Positions 46,874 to 57,064 of a stretch of DNA of 64,000 nt are shown here, in pieces. Within the stretch, counting starts at the first letter, position 1; each line of letters starts with the position of its first letter. The notes below the pieces were generated by a model that worked only from the letters and a program-made list of their open reading frames with translations, ran no database searches and was not told the DNA's origin. Both the position numbers and the translations under genes were made by a program. The DNA comes from Helicobacter cetorum MIT 00-7128 (lineage in GTDB: Bacteria; Campylobacterota; Campylobacteria; Campylobacterales; Helicobacteraceae): the NCBI RefSeq assembly GCF_000259255.1, contig NC_017737.1:310001-374000 (forward strand), written 5' to 3'.

Positions 46874-47752
46874 ATGTTGAATTTTATTAGGCAATTTTTT
46901 AGGGCATTTGTGATTATGCCTTTGGATTTTATTACAAAATATTTTAAGACTTTTGTTTTTTTGGCAGTATTGTTGTTGGTTTTTGGCGCTAGAGAGAGCG
47001 AACCAAGTATCAAGCCAAATCAAGCCAAACTCTATTTAAATGGGGCTATCTTTAGCACAGAAAATTTTGAAAAACAAGTGGATAAAATTTTAAAAACTCC
47101 TAGTATTAAAGGGGTGTTACTCTTAATTGATTCACCAGGAGGTGCCGTTTCAGCAAGTGTGGAGTTGAGTGAAAAAATCCTTGAATTAAAGCAAAAAATG
47201 CCCGTATTAGCCTATGCTAGGGGTGTTATGGCAAGTGGGAGTTATTATGTGGGCATGGAAGCTAGTGAAGTATATGCTAATAAAGCGAGTTTAGTAGGCT
47301 CAATAGGCGTGATTTTTTCTAGCGCGAATGTAGAAGATTTGCTTAAAAAAGTAGGGGTGGCTACTCAAGGCGTGCATGCAGGCGAGTATAAAGAAATAGG
47401 CACTTTTACTAGGGCTTGGACAAATAATGAAAAGACTTTTTTGCAAAATCTCATTAACGAACAATATAACATGTTTATCAACGATGTGGCTAAAGCTAGA
47501 AAAATTGATGTTAAAAAGTATAAAGATTTTGCTGAGGGTAAGGTTTTTAGCGCTCAAAAAGCCTTAGAATTAAAGCTTATTGATAAAATTAGCACCCTAA
47601 AAGAAGCAGAGGTGCGCTTAATGGAATTAAGTAAAGTAAAAGAGGCGCATTGGTTAGAAAAGAGTGCGATGGAGCGTTTCATTGAAAAGGCGACGCAGTC
47701 AGCTACAAGCGTGCTTACTCAAGCGCTTGGCAATGGTTTTATGATGAGGTAA
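46874..47752 (+). CDS. sppA: Signal peptide peptidase SppA
   Basis: 292 residues. One N-terminal membrane helix (residues 17-38) is followed by a ClpP/crotonase-fold protease. The catalytic serine lies in G-V-M-A-S-G-S-Y-Y-V-G near 117, and the second-site lysine is probably in H-A-G-E-Y-K-E-I-G near 177. The length fits the short, single-domain SppA. It degrades cleaved signal peptides in the inner membrane. It is 4 bp from purU. Confidence 0.92.
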   Translation: MLNFIRQFFRAFVIMPLDFITKYFKTFVFLAVLLLVFGARESEPSIKPNQAKLYLNGAIFSTENFEKQVDKILKTPSIKGVLLLIDSPGGAVSASVELSEKILELKQKMPVLAYARGVMASGSYYVGMEASEVYANKASLVGSIGVIFSSANVEDLLKKVGVATQGVHAGEYKEIGTFTRAWTNNEKTFLQNLINEQYNMFINDVAKARKIDVKKYKDFAEGKVFSAQKALELKLIDKISTLKEAEVRLMELSKVKEAHWLEKSAMERFIEKATQSATSVLTQALGNGFMMR

Positions 47753-47756
47753 GAGA

Positions 47757-48638
47757 ATGTTAGAATTTGTATTAAAAGTCCAAGCTAAAGACAAGCAAGG
47801 CTTAGTGAGTGCGATTAGCTCTGTAGTAGCGAATAAGGGCTATAATATTGTAGAAAATAATGAATTTGTAGAGCCATTGAAAGAACGCTTTTTTATGCGT
47901 TTAAAAATCCAAAAACCTTTAAATGAAATAAGTGTTGAAAATAAAGAGCAAGAAGAGCAATCTTTAAAAATAGCGCTTTTTAAGGCGTTGCAAGGTTTTG
48001 AAGAACTATCTATTGAGCTAGTTTTAACTCGCAAAAAGAATGTGATTTTGCTTGCTACTAAAGAGAGCCATTGCTTAGGAGATTTGCTCTTAAGAGTGTA
48101 TGGAAATGAATTAGAGATGAATATTTTAGGCGTGATTGCTAATCATGAAATTTTACGCCCTTTAGTGGAAAAATTTGATGTGCCTTATTTTTGTGTGCCT
48201 TGCATAGATAAACAACAGCACGAACTAGAAGTGCTAGAAGTGATTAAAAAGCTTGAGCTAGAAAAAGGCGAGAGTGTGGATTTGCTCGTTTTAGCTAAAT
48301 ACATGCGCATTTTAAGCCAAGATTTTACTAATCGCTTTAAAAACCAGATTTTAAACATTCATCATAGTTTCTTACCCGCATTTATTGGAGCTAACCCTTA
48401 TAAACAAGCGTTTGAAAGGGGCGTGAAAGTTATTGGAGCGACCGCACATTTTGTGAATGAAAGCCTAGATGCAGGGCCTATTATCTTGCAAGATACTTTA
48501 CCAATCAACCATAACTATAGCGTGGAAAAAATGCGCTTAGTGGGTAAAGATATAGAAAAGCTTGTTCTAGCAAGAGCTTTAAAACTTGTTTTAGAAGATA
48601 GGGTTTTTGTGCATGAGAATAAAACGGTGGTGTTTTAA
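47757..48638 (+). CDS. purU: Formyltetrahydrofolate deformylase PurU
   Basis: 293 residues. An N-terminal ACT domain (K-D-K-Q-G-L-V-S-A near 12) is followed by a formyltransferase-like domain with L-A-K-Y-M-R-I-L near 182 and the catalytic N-I-H-H-S-F-L-P-A-F near 204, G-A-T-A-H-F near 230, and D-A-G-P-I near 241. It hydrolyses 10-formyl-THF to formate and THF, balancing one-carbon pools. In an operon with sppA. Confidence 0.94.
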   Translation: MLEFVLKVQAKDKQGLVSAISSVVANKGYNIVENNEFVEPLKERFFMRLKIQKPLNEISVENKEQEEQSLKIALFKALQGFEELSIELVLTRKKNVILLATKESHCLGDLLLRVYGNELEMNILGVIANHEILRPLVEKFDVPYFCVPCIDKQQHELEVLEVIKKLELEKGESVDLLVLAKYMRILSQDFTNRFKNQILNIHHSFLPAFIGANPYKQAFERGVKVIGATAHFVNESLDAGPIILQDTLPINHNYSVEKMRLVGKDIEKLVLARALKLVLEDRVFVHENKTVVF

Positions 48639-49219
48639 TTCTAGGAGTCTTAAAATGTTGGGGTTATCCCTTTCATAACTCTTTTAAGGTGTTTTTATAG
48701 GCTGAGTTTAAGTGGGTTAAAGGTTGGGTATAGTTGGTTGTAATCTTAATTTTTAACCCCTAATTTAATCTTACAACAGCTTATATTAAGATATTCTAAC
48801 TTTTTAAAGATTAGATTGTAGTTAATTCTTATTCTAGTCTTGTAAAATAATTTCTATATTTACTCAATCTTAAGAAACATTATGTTAGCATTCTTTTGGT
48901 TTTTAAATTCCCAACATTTAACATCATAAAATCCATAAAAGGCAATAATATGAAAGAAATGATTATTAATCTCAAAAATTCCGTCTCTCTCTCTCTCTCT
49001 TAAGAAGAAACTAACACTCTATTTATTCCAATTACCTACATAGACTTATATAACTTCTTTTTGTGCTAAACGCACAAAATATTATCCACACACATGCACA
49101 TAAATAAAAAATAGTTTTTTCTGATTTTTTAAAAATCAGTAGTCATATATAACTATAGGCTTTTTTAAATAAAAGCCATTGATTAAATTTCTAAATAAAG
49201 AAAAAGGAATATTATAAAA
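48639..49219. promoter_or_regulatory. Upstream region with CT-repeat leader
   Basis: 581 bp. It holds a short frame (from 48960, M-I-I-N-L-K-N-S-V-S-L-S-L-S then stop) whose end is the CT repeat at 48985-49000. The same 'gaaatgattattaatctca...tccgtctct' sequence occurs before 60029. The rest is AT-rich. The ribosome-binding AAAGGA lies just before the 49220 ATG. Confidence 0.6.
48985..49000 (+). repeat. (CT)8 dinucleotide repeat
   Basis: Eight CT units, 220 bp before the outer membrane protein gene at 49220, at the end of a short Leu-Ser reading frame. H. pylori Hop genes often carry CT repeats in the signal-peptide codons. Confidence 0.85.
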
Positions 49220-52096
49220 ATGAAAGTTCAAGCAATGATATTTAATAAGAAATTCTTAAAAGCCTCATTAGTCTTAAGTGTGCTTTTAAGTGGAGAGGAA
49301 GTGTTGGCTATAAATACTCCAATCACTCCTACTTATAGCAATGGAACTTTAATCTTAAATGGCTATGATAATATTACAAAACCCTTAAAAGATAACAACC
49401 TTATTAATGTTGCTCAAAATGTAAATATTTTAGGTTCTAGTGCTGATAAAAACTATAATCCAAATGGCACCATTCCAAGCAATCCTAAAAATTACACCTT
49501 AAATGATTTGATTATGAGTTTTCCTAACAATGTTGTTTATGATATTAATGTGGGGAACAACAATATTAGCCTAAGCAACGATAGCTTTTTATCGCCAAGC
49601 AAAAATGCTAATGATGCAACAGGTATAACGATTGAGGCTAATAAGGTTATTCTAAAAAATAGTTTAAGCCTTAATAGCACAGCTAATTTAAGTAGTGGCG
49701 TAATGCTTTTTCAAACCACAAGCAATTCTTTGAATATTGATAACGCAAATATAACAAATAATGATTCCATTGTTTCCTTAAGCAGTCAAGATAAAACCAC
49801 AATTACAAGTTCAACCATTAGCATTCAAGACTATGGTTCTATGGTTATCAATGCAAAGAATATGAGCGTAAATAATAATGTAGTATTTAACAATGATGGT
49901 AGTGCTAATACCGCATTTTTGCTTGGTCAAACAAGCGTAGATACTACAAGTAATTTCAATGATACTAGTTTTAATAATAAGAGCCATGCGTTTATGGTTT
50001 TTGCTAATCAAGATGAAAAGACTAAAACTACCCTTGATTTCACGAATACAACTTTTAACAATCAAGTTTTGACACCAACACTAGTTCAAGAACACAATAG
50101 TGGAAATGCTACAGCGGGCATTCAATTTGGTGAAAATAAAGCTAATAAAAATCCTAAAACTACCTTGAACATAGACTTCAACGACACTACTTTCAAAGGC
50201 AATGGAAGTTATGACTTTTATAATGGCACTATTACACTTCAAGGCACAGATAATTTAAATTCTAGCGATTCGCCCTTCTCTAGTATAAATGATAATAATG
50301 CTAATACGGACAACATCACCTTTAATTCAAATAGCGCTCTTAATCTAGGCTATTCTTTAACTAAGGATAAAGTTTATAGTGTTGTAGATACCACAGGCAT
50401 AATCAATTATAATGGTAATACACAATATGATTTGATTAAAGTAGATAGTGTTGAGTCTAGCAAAGCAAAAGAAGTTGCTAGTGATACTAATAGCACTCAA
50501 AAAACCTATGATGTAACTTATGATAATGTCAATGGTAAAGACATTACCTTGCAAGAGACTTTTACTAATCATTCTATTAGTGTAGAAGAAATATCTAGCA
50601 TAAGCATTCCAACCCCACATAACAACCAATCCCCACAACCTCAAACTACCAATAATAACAATCTTTTAGCCCCACAAATTGCAAACAGCTGGAATACTTG
50701 GCTAAAATGGAATGATAAAATTTTTAAATCTGATAAAATTAGGAGGTTTACTCCTAGTCAAAAATTACAAGACCATATCTATATGCAAGACTTTCTAAAA
50801 TCTGTTGCTCAATATGGAAATACAAAAGAGCAAGAGCTTGCTAAGGATATGCTAACTTTAATTCAAAACAATGGTGGTCAAGCCCCAAGTAGCAGTAGTG
50901 CTTATAATAATGATACAGACAAGTTATTATCTCTTCTTGGATTAACAGAGGGGCAATTAATCCCACCAAGTAGGATAGAAAAAAATAACACCCCAATAAA
51001 AGTTATGATAGGCTCTACACCTTTTGAATTGCAACCTAAGAGTGATATTCAAAATATTCAAGTTAGTGGCACTAAAAATCTTTTGCAAAACACTCTTAAT
51101 AATATGGATAGCTTAAATACTGCGTTAAGTGGCTTAAGCGATATTTCTAAGACTCTTACTGCTAGTGTTGGCGGTGTGGTTACTTCTTTAAATAGTGTTG
51201 TCAATGCAATGAAACAATCTCGGGTAAATGTTAATTCCTTAGGTGCTGATATTTCTAATACTCTCAATTCTTTAGATAATTTAGACAGCATTCTAAATAT
51301 TGATATTGACAATTTAAAAAAGACCATTACATCACAAAAAACACAGGAAATTACAAGTATCGCCTTAGTTCAAGAAACAACCCCAACCTTAAAGCAGAAT
51401 GAGACCAAGCTTGCTGATTTACAAAGCGCTCAAAGCGTAGTGGGCAATGCTATTATGAGTGTTAGGCAAATTCAAAGCAATGTTGTTGCCATAGCAGCTC
51501 AAAAAGGTATTCTACCTCAAGTTACTCTTCCTGCTACTTCCACTCAAAGTGTGAGCGGTTCAGCCTATGGTGTAGATGTTCAAATTGGTTATAAATACTT
51601 CTTTGGTAAAACAAAGCATTGGGGTATTAGAGGTTATGCCACTTATGCTTACATGCAATCTAACTTAGGACACACTACTAATATTCAAGGTGCAGGACTA
51701 GGAGTAGGACAAGCAAATAATCACACTTATGGTGCAGGCTTTGATTTCTTATACAACTTCCATGAAAGTCAAGATGGCATTCATACTGCAGGTATTCTAC
51801 TAGGAACAGAACTCTTAGGCTCTACTTGGGTCAATCAAGGCCAATCTATTTGGCATGCTAGAATGGAAAGCATTAGAGCAAAGGGTGGAAGTGCTAGTAT
51901 GGATACAACGCATTTCCAAATTCCTATTGTTATAGGCTTTAGAAGTAATTTCTCTAAGCATAGTGGTATTGAACTAGGTCTTAAGATTCCTTTAGTAGTG
52001 AATTACTACTTTAGAAGTAACTATGATGGCTTTGAGCAATCCACATTCTATAAGAATAACATCAAGTTGTATTTCAACTATGTGGTGAATTTTTAA
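49220..52096 (+). CDS. Chimeric outer membrane protein: beta-helix-like passenger plus Hop barrel
   Basis: 958 residues. A signal peptide ends near V-L-A. Residues about 30-460 are N/T/D-rich strands (N-T-T-F-N-N, F-N-D-T-T-F-K-G-N-G, I-T-F-N-S-N-S-A-L-N-L-G-Y) like the passengers of VacA-like autotransporters. A W-N-T-W-L-K-W-N-D-K-I-F segment follows, then a helical zone (620-770) and an AlpA/B-type barrel: G-Y-K-Y-F-F-G, N-N-H-T-Y-G-A-G-F-D-F, ending Y-F-N-Y-V-V-N-F. The usual Hop N-terminal strand (E-D-G-F-x-x-G-Y) is absent. ATG 49220 has AAAGGA upstream. The 51545-51868 stretch is nearly identical to 63632-63955. The role is probably adhesion; not established. Confidence 0.8.
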   Translation: MKVQAMIFNKKFLKASLVLSVLLSGEEVLAINTPITPTYSNGTLILNGYDNITKPLKDNNLINVAQNVNILGSSADKNYNPNGTIPSNPKNYTLNDLIMSFPNNVVYDINVGNNNISLSNDSFLSPSKNANDATGITIEANKVILKNSLSLNSTANLSSGVMLFQTTSNSLNIDNANITNNDSIVSLSSQDKTTITSSTISIQDYGSMVINAKNMSVNNNVVFNNDGSANTAFLLGQTSVDTTSNFNDTSFNNKSHAFMVFANQDEKTKTTLDFTNTTFNNQVLTPTLVQEHNSGNATAGIQFGENKANKNPKTTLNIDFNDTTFKGNGSYDFYNGTITLQGTDNLNSSDSPFSSINDNNANTDNITFNSNSALNLGYSLTKDKVYSVVDTTGIINYNGNTQYDLIKVDSVESSKAKEVASDTNSTQKTYDVTYDNVNGKDITLQETFTNHSISVEEISSISIPTPHNNQSPQPQTTNNNNLLAPQIANSWNTWLKWNDKIFKSDKIRRFTPSQKLQDHIYMQDFLKSVAQYGNTKEQELAKDMLTLIQNNGGQAPSSSSAYNNDTDKLLSLLGLTEGQLIPPSRIEKNNTPIKVMIGSTPFELQPKSDIQNIQVSGTKNLLQNTLNNMDSLNTALSGLSDISKTLTASVGGVVTSLNSVVNAMKQSRVNVNSLGADISNTLNSLDNLDSILNIDIDNLKKTITSQKTQEITSIALVQETTPTLKQNETKLADLQSAQSVVGNAIMSVRQIQSNVVAIAAQKGILPQVTLPATSTQSVSGSAYGVDVQIGYKYFFGKTKHWGIRGYATYAYMQSNLGHTTNIQGAGLGVGQANNHTYGAGFDFLYNFHESQDGIHTAGILLGTELLGSTWVNQGQSIWHARMESIRAKGGSASMDTTHFQIPIVIGFRSNFSKHSGIELGLKIPLVVNYYFRSNYDGFEQSTFYKNNIKLYFNYVVNF
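51545..51868 (+). repeat. Barrel-coding duplicate block, copy 1
   Basis: 324 bp read by eye as identical to 63632-63955 except one base (C at 51841, T at 63928). Flanks on both sides diverge quickly. Confidence 0.9.
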
Positions 52097-53031
52097 GAAA
52101 CTTTATTTTGAATGCAATAAAATTCCACTATCCCTACTTTTTTAATGTGGATTTGTTTGTTTTCTAGCAAATGTTGAAGGGATTGGAATGTTTGATTGTC
52201 TAATAATAAAGAGGCTTCTTCTATGCTTAAGGGTCGGCGTTTGATAAAAGAAAGCAAATCTTTTTGATTATAGGTCAATGGCTTTTCATAAGCCACTTTA
52301 TTGCGTTTAGGCAAGCTCACACAAAGCCCTTCAAACACTAAAGAGCATTTTAATAATTCATCTTCATTTAATTTGGGCGCATTAAAGCTTGAGGGTCTAT
52401 CAATCGTGCCTAAATCTATTCTAGCTACATTGATTTTTTTTAAAAATTCAGCAATAAGCTTGAGATTATGCAAACTATCATTCACGCCTTTAATCAGCAA
52501 AACTTCCGCTACAAGTTGCCCTTGATAATTTTTAGAAAAATCAAAAATGCCTTGTAGAATGGTGTTGATGTCTTTAGAATAGGGCTTATCCACTCTTTGA
52601 AAGGCTTTTAAATCTATCGCATCTATTGAAAATTTTACGATGTCAAATTCCTTCAAGGCTTGTTGAACTTTAGTCTCATAGAATAACGAGCCATTGCTTA
52701 AAATAAGCGTTTTTACACCCTTTAAAAAAGGCTTAATATTTTGCATAAACTCTAGTAAATGGGGGTATAAAGTCGGTTCGCCATTAGCGGTAATGGTTAA
52801 AACATCAATAGGGGTTTTTAAGTTTTTTAGGGCGTTTTTAGTCGCATTGATTAGGGTTTCAAGCTCTAGCACTTTTTCCATGCTATCCATTGTTTTAGCT
52901 TTGCCTAACTCACAATAAATGCAATTAAAATTGCATTGCTTTTTAAAGGGCGATAAATCTATGCCTAGAGACTTTCCAAAGCGCCTAGATAGCACAGGCC
53001 CAAAGACTATGGGCAAAGTTTCTTTAGTCAT
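52093..53031 (-). CDS. Radical SAM protein of the wybutosine-like / MoaA-related group
   Basis: 312 residues from ATG 53031, just after the topA stop; the open frame extends to 53064. The cluster motif is C-N-F-N-C-I-Y-C near 31-38, followed by T-A-N-G-E-P-T-L-Y-P near 84. I recall the same topA neighbour in H. pylori. The reaction is unknown. Its stop overlaps the end of the convergent outer membrane protein gene by 4 bp. Confidence 0.85.
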   Translation of the reverse strand: MTKETLPIVFGPVLSRRFGKSLGIDLSPFKKQCNFNCIYCELGKAKTMDSMEKVLELETLINATKNALKNLKTPIDVLTITANGEPTLYPHLLEFMQNIKPFLKGVKTLILSNGSLFYETKVQQALKEFDIVKFSIDAIDLKAFQRVDKPYSKDINTILQGIFDFSKNYQGQLVAEVLLIKGVNDSLHNLKLIAEFLKKINVARIDLGTIDRPSSFNAPKLNEDELLKCSLVFEGLCVSLPKRNKVAYEKPLTYNQKDLLSFIKRRPLSIEEASLLLDNQTFQSLQHLLENKQIHIKKVGIVEFYCIQNKVS

Positions 53032-53033
53032 TA

Positions 53034-55235
53034 TTATTCTTCTAAAAACACTCGCTCTTTGCACTTAATACATTCATGGGCGTTTTTTTTGCGATAAATT
53101 CTTTCGCTCATCAAGTAATTACATTTTTCGCAACGCTTGTTTATGGGCTTATGGTTAGATAAAAAGTTGCATTTAGGATAATTATTGCACCCATAGAATG
53201 AGCCTTTTCTGCTACGCTTTAAGGTAATACCACCCCCACACTCAGGGCATTTCACATCTTCTAAAATCTCTTGGCTATTAGGGGCGGATTTTAAAGATTT
53301 GGTATTCTTGCATTCAGGGTAGTTAGAACAAGCTAAAAACGCTCCATTTCTGCCAAATTTTTGCACCATTTCCCCACCGCATTTTTCGCATGTCTCATTG
53401 GAAGTTTTATCACTTGCTTTTTCTTCTTGCTTGATATATTTACATTTAGGATAAGCACTACAAGCTATAAATTCTCCATAGCGACTGCTCTTTTTGACTA
53501 ACTCTGCCCCACATTTAGGGCAAAATTCGCCGGTTTTTTCGCTTATTTTTTGGGAGATAATATTCTTTTTTCCCGCCTCAATCTTTTCCATAAAGGGATA
53601 GTAAAAATCTTTTAAAACTTGTTGATAATTGGCTTTATTTTGAGCGATATTATCCAGCTCATCTTCTAAAGAGGCGCTGAATTTTGAATCTACGATTTCT
53701 TCAAAATGCTTTTCTAAAATTTCTATTACTTTAAACGCACTCTCTAAAGCACTGATTTGCTTTTTTTCTACTTTGATGTAATCTCTATTTTGCAAGAGCG
53801 CAATAGTGGGGGCGTAAGTGCTAGGTCTGCCTATGCCTAAGCTTTCTAAGACCTTGATTAAACTTGCCTCTGAATAGCGAGCAGGAGGTTCTGTAACATG
53901 CGTGTTGTTGTCTAGTTTTTCTAATTTAATGGGGTCATTTTCTTTTAAATTAGGGAGTAATTTGTCCTTATCATCATTGCCTAAGATTCTATAATAGCCA
54001 TCAAAAAGCAGTTTTCTGCCATTAGCTTTAAACTCGCCTTTTTCGCAAGCTAAAATCACGCTTTGAGTTTCAAAAGTTGCATCTTGCATTTGAGAGGCTA
54101 AAAAGCGTTTGTAAATGAGCGTATAGAGCTTTAATTCTTCAGGCTTGAGATAGTCTTTTAAGGCATTTGGCTCTAAGGAAATACAAGTGGGTCTAATCGC
54201 CTCGTGCGCCTCTTGAGCGCTCTTGTTTTTACTAGCATAAACTTTGGCTTTAGGGGGTAAATAGTCCTTGCCATAGTCTTTTAAGATTTTAGCTCTAGCC
54301 TCTTGTATCGCCTCTTTGGCAATATTTAAGCTATCGGTTCTCATATAAGTGATAACACCCATAACGCCTTGTGGGGTCGCTACGCCCTCATATAATTTTT
54401 GAGCAATACTCATGGTTCTTGTAGGCGAAAAGCCTAAAAGGCTTGAGGCACTTTGCTGTAAAGTAGAAGTCATAAAAGGGGGTGGGGTAGAAGATTTTTT
54501 AGGCTTTTTAACAATGCTAGAAATAATATAATTTTCTTTTTCTAGTTCGTTTTTTATAGCAAGCGCTTGCTCTTTGTCTATAAGCTCTTGGGCTTTAAGC
54601 TTATTGCCTTTATAGCTAATTAGTTGAGCCTCTAGGGCATGTTCAAATAAGGCATCTAGTGTGAAATAAGTTAAAGGGACAAAAGCTTTTATCTCTCTTT
54701 CTCTATCAATCACAAGCTTTAAGGCTGCGCTTTGAACCCTGCCAGCACTTAAACCTTTGCTAATTTTTGATGAAATGAGTGAGCTAAGTTTAAAACCTAC
54801 AATTCTATCTAAAAAGCGCCTTGCTTGTTGGGCATTGACTTTATCCATATCAATTTGGCGTGGGTTTTCTAGGGCATTTAAAATCGCACTCTTAGTAATC
54901 TCATGAAAGACAATTCTAGGATAACTCTCTAATTTGCCTCCAATAAGACTTGCCACATGATAGCCTATAGCCTCACCCTCTCTATCTTCATCGGTGGCAA
55001 TATAAGTAGTGCTTGCTTTTTTAGACAATTCTACAATGCGTTTGACAATTTCTTTATGGTCTTTATCCACGCTATAAGTTGGCGTGAAACCCTTTTCATC
55101 AATCTTAATCCCTAAATTGAATTTGGATAAATCCCTTACATGCCCTTTAGAGGCAATCACTTCATAATTGTTGTCTAAAAAATTTTTAATCGTTTTGGCT
55201 TTAGCAGGGGATTCTACAACAATGAGATGTTTCAT
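53034..55235 (-). CDS. topA: DNA topoisomerase I
   Basis: 733 residues. It relaxes negative supercoils. The TOPRIM E is near the start (V-V-E-S-P-A-K-A), with D-x-D-x-E in D-E-D-R-E-G-E-A near 82. The catalytic tyrosine is in I-T-Y-M-R-T-D-S near 294. Three C-terminal zinc fingers of the C4 type occur near 579, 625 and 670, and a last CxxC pair ends the protein. Confidence 0.95.
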   Translation of the reverse strand: MKHLIVVESPAKAKTIKNFLDNNYEVIASKGHVRDLSKFNLGIKIDEKGFTPTYSVDKDHKEIVKRIVELSKKASTTYIATDEDREGEAIGYHVASLIGGKLESYPRIVFHEITKSAILNALENPRQIDMDKVNAQQARRFLDRIVGFKLSSLISSKISKGLSAGRVQSAALKLVIDREREIKAFVPLTYFTLDALFEHALEAQLISYKGNKLKAQELIDKEQALAIKNELEKENYIISSIVKKPKKSSTPPPFMTSTLQQSASSLLGFSPTRTMSIAQKLYEGVATPQGVMGVITYMRTDSLNIAKEAIQEARAKILKDYGKDYLPPKAKVYASKNKSAQEAHEAIRPTCISLEPNALKDYLKPEELKLYTLIYKRFLASQMQDATFETQSVILACEKGEFKANGRKLLFDGYYRILGNDDKDKLLPNLKENDPIKLEKLDNNTHVTEPPARYSEASLIKVLESLGIGRPSTYAPTIALLQNRDYIKVEKKQISALESAFKVIEILEKHFEEIVDSKFSASLEDELDNIAQNKANYQQVLKDFYYPFMEKIEAGKKNIISQKISEKTGEFCPKCGAELVKKSSRYGEFIACSAYPKCKYIKQEEKASDKTSNETCEKCGGEMVQKFGRNGAFLACSNYPECKNTKSLKSAPNSQEILEDVKCPECGGGITLKRSRKGSFYGCNNYPKCNFLSNHKPINKRCEKCNYLMSERIYRKKNAHECIKCKERVFLEE

Positions 55236-55392
55236 TAAATGCCCTTTTGATTGGAATAAAATAATATGTATACTTAATACTTAAATGATACCTAAATAAT
55301 AGCGAATGATTGTAGCATAGAATTTTTACTAATACGACCTATTCAATGAGTTAGAAAAATAAATTCATAAAAACATGCCAAATTATACAAAG

Positions 55393-55410
55393 TTGGAACA
55401 CCCTTTGCTT
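55393..55410 (+). promoter_or_regulatory. Sigma-54 promoter of flaB
   Basis: TTGGAAC-ACCCT-TTGCTT has GG and GC at the -24/-12 spacing of RpoN promoters (consensus TGGCAC-N5-TTGCT). It lies 38 bp before the flaB ATG. H. pylori flaB is a known RpoN gene. Confidence 0.8.
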
Positions 55411-55447
55411 AACTAAATAGCAAATATCTATGCAAAGGATGCAAATC

Positions 55448-56992
55448 ATGAGTTTTAGGATTAATACTAACATCGCCGCTTTAACTTCTCATGCGGTAGG
55501 GGTTCAAAATAATAGAGACCTTTCAAGTTCGCTTGAAAAGTTAAGTTCAGGGCTAAGAATCAATAAAGCCGCTGATGATGCTAGTGGAATGGCGATAGCA
55601 GATAGCCTAAGAAGTCAAAGTGCGAATTTAGGTCAAGCGATTCGTAACGCTAATGACGCCATTGGTATGGTTCAAACCGCTGATAAAGCAATGGATGAGC
55701 AAATCAAAATCTTAGATACTATTAAAACTAAAGCCGTGCAAGCTGCTCAAGATGGGCAAACTTTAGAAAGTAGAAGAGCCTTACAAAGCGATGTCCAAAG
55801 ATTATTAGAAGAATTAGACAATATCGCTAATACCACAAGCTTTAATGGTCAGCAAATGCTTTCAGGAAGTTTCTCTAACAAAGAGTTTCAAATTGGTGCG
55901 TATTCTAACACTACCGTTAAAGCCTCTATTGGCTCAACTAGCTCTGATAAAATCGGTCATGTGCGTATTGAGACCTCTTCTTTTGATGGAGATGGCATGT
56001 TAGCAAGTGCAGCAGCACAAAATCTCACAGAAGTGGGCTTAAATTTCAAGCAAACAAATGGTGTGAATGATTTTAAGATTGAAACCGTGCGCATTTCTAC
56101 AAGTGCTGGCACAGGTATTGGGGCATTGAGTGAGATTATCAATCGCTTTTCTAACACTCTAGGGGTTAGAGCCTCTTATAATGTTATGGGAACAGGTGGC
56201 ACACCGGTGCAATCAGGAACGGTTAAGGGCTTAACTATTAATGGTGTAGAAATTGGAACGGTTAATGATGTGCGTAAAAATGATGCCGATGGGCGCTTGA
56301 CTAATGCGATTAACTCTGTTAAAGATAGAACCGGTGTAGAGGCGAGCTTAGATATTGCAGGGCGCATTAATTTACGCTCTATTGATGGAAGAGCAATTTC
56401 GGTTCATACCATTAGTAATACCGGCGATGTCTTTGGTGGGGGAAGTTTTGCAGGGATTTCAGGAACAGAACATGCTATTATTGGGCGTTTGACCCTTACA
56501 AGAACGGATGCGAGAGATATTATTGTAAGTGGTGTGAATTTTAGCCATGTGGGCTTGCATTCAGCTCAAGGGGTGGCAGAATACACCGTGAATCTAAGGG
56601 CTGTTAGAGGTGTATTTGATGCGAATGTGGCATCAGCAGCTGGAGCAAATGCTAATGCCGCTCAAGCTGAGACTAATGCTGATGGCATAGGCGCAGGGGT
56701 AACAAGCCTTAAAGGTGCGATGATTGTTATGGATATGGCAGATTCTGCTCGCATTCAATTAGATAAAATCCGCTCTGATATGGGTTCAGTGCAAATGGAA
56801 TTAGTAACAACCATTAATAACATTTCTGTAACTCAAGTCAATGTTAAAGCGGCTGAATCTCAAATTAGAGATGTAGACTTTGCTGAAGAGAGTGCAAGCT
56901 TTTCTAAATACAATATTTTGGCACAAAGCGGAAGTTTTGCTATGGCGCAAGCTAATGCGGTGCAACAAAATGTTTTAAGACTCTTACAATAA
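55448..56992 (+). CDS. flaB: Minor flagellin FlaB
   Basis: 514 residues from ATG 55448, with AAAGGA upstream. The N-terminus ([12 protein letters not shown]) and C-terminus ([17 protein letters not shown]) are the conserved D0/D1 helices. The middle is the variable, surface-exposed domain. FlaB forms the hook-proximal part of the filament. The gene is next to topA on one side and a Maf glycosylation gene on the other, as I recall for H. pylori. Confidence 0.97.
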   Translation: MSFRINTNIAALTSHAVGVQNNRDLSSSLEKLSSGLRINKAADDASGMAIADSLRSQSANLGQAIRNANDAIGMVQTADKAMDEQIKILDTIKTKAVQAAQDGQTLESRRALQSDVQRLLEELDNIANTTSFNGQQMLSGSFSNKEFQIGAYSNTTVKASIGSTSSDKIGHVRIETSSFDGDGMLASAAAQNLTEVGLNFKQTNGVNDFKIETVRISTSAGTGIGALSEIINRFSNTLGVRASYNVMGTGGTPVQSGTVKGLTINGVEIGTVNDVRKNDADGRLTNAINSVKDRTGVEASLDIAGRINLRSIDGRAISVHTISNTGDVFGGGSFAGISGTEHAIIGRLTLTRTDARDIIVSGVNFSHVGLHSAQGVAEYTVNLRAVRGVFDANVASAAGANANAAQAETNADGIGAGVTSLKGAMIVMDMADSARIQLDKIRSDMGSVQMELVTTINNISVTQVNVKAAESQIRDVDFAEESASFSKYNILAQSGSFAMAQANAVQQNVLRLLQ

Positions 56993-57064
56993 CACCACCT
57001 TTTATTAAAAGGGGCGTTAGCCCCAAAAATCTAGCATAAAATCTAATACTAAAAGTCAATTAGA

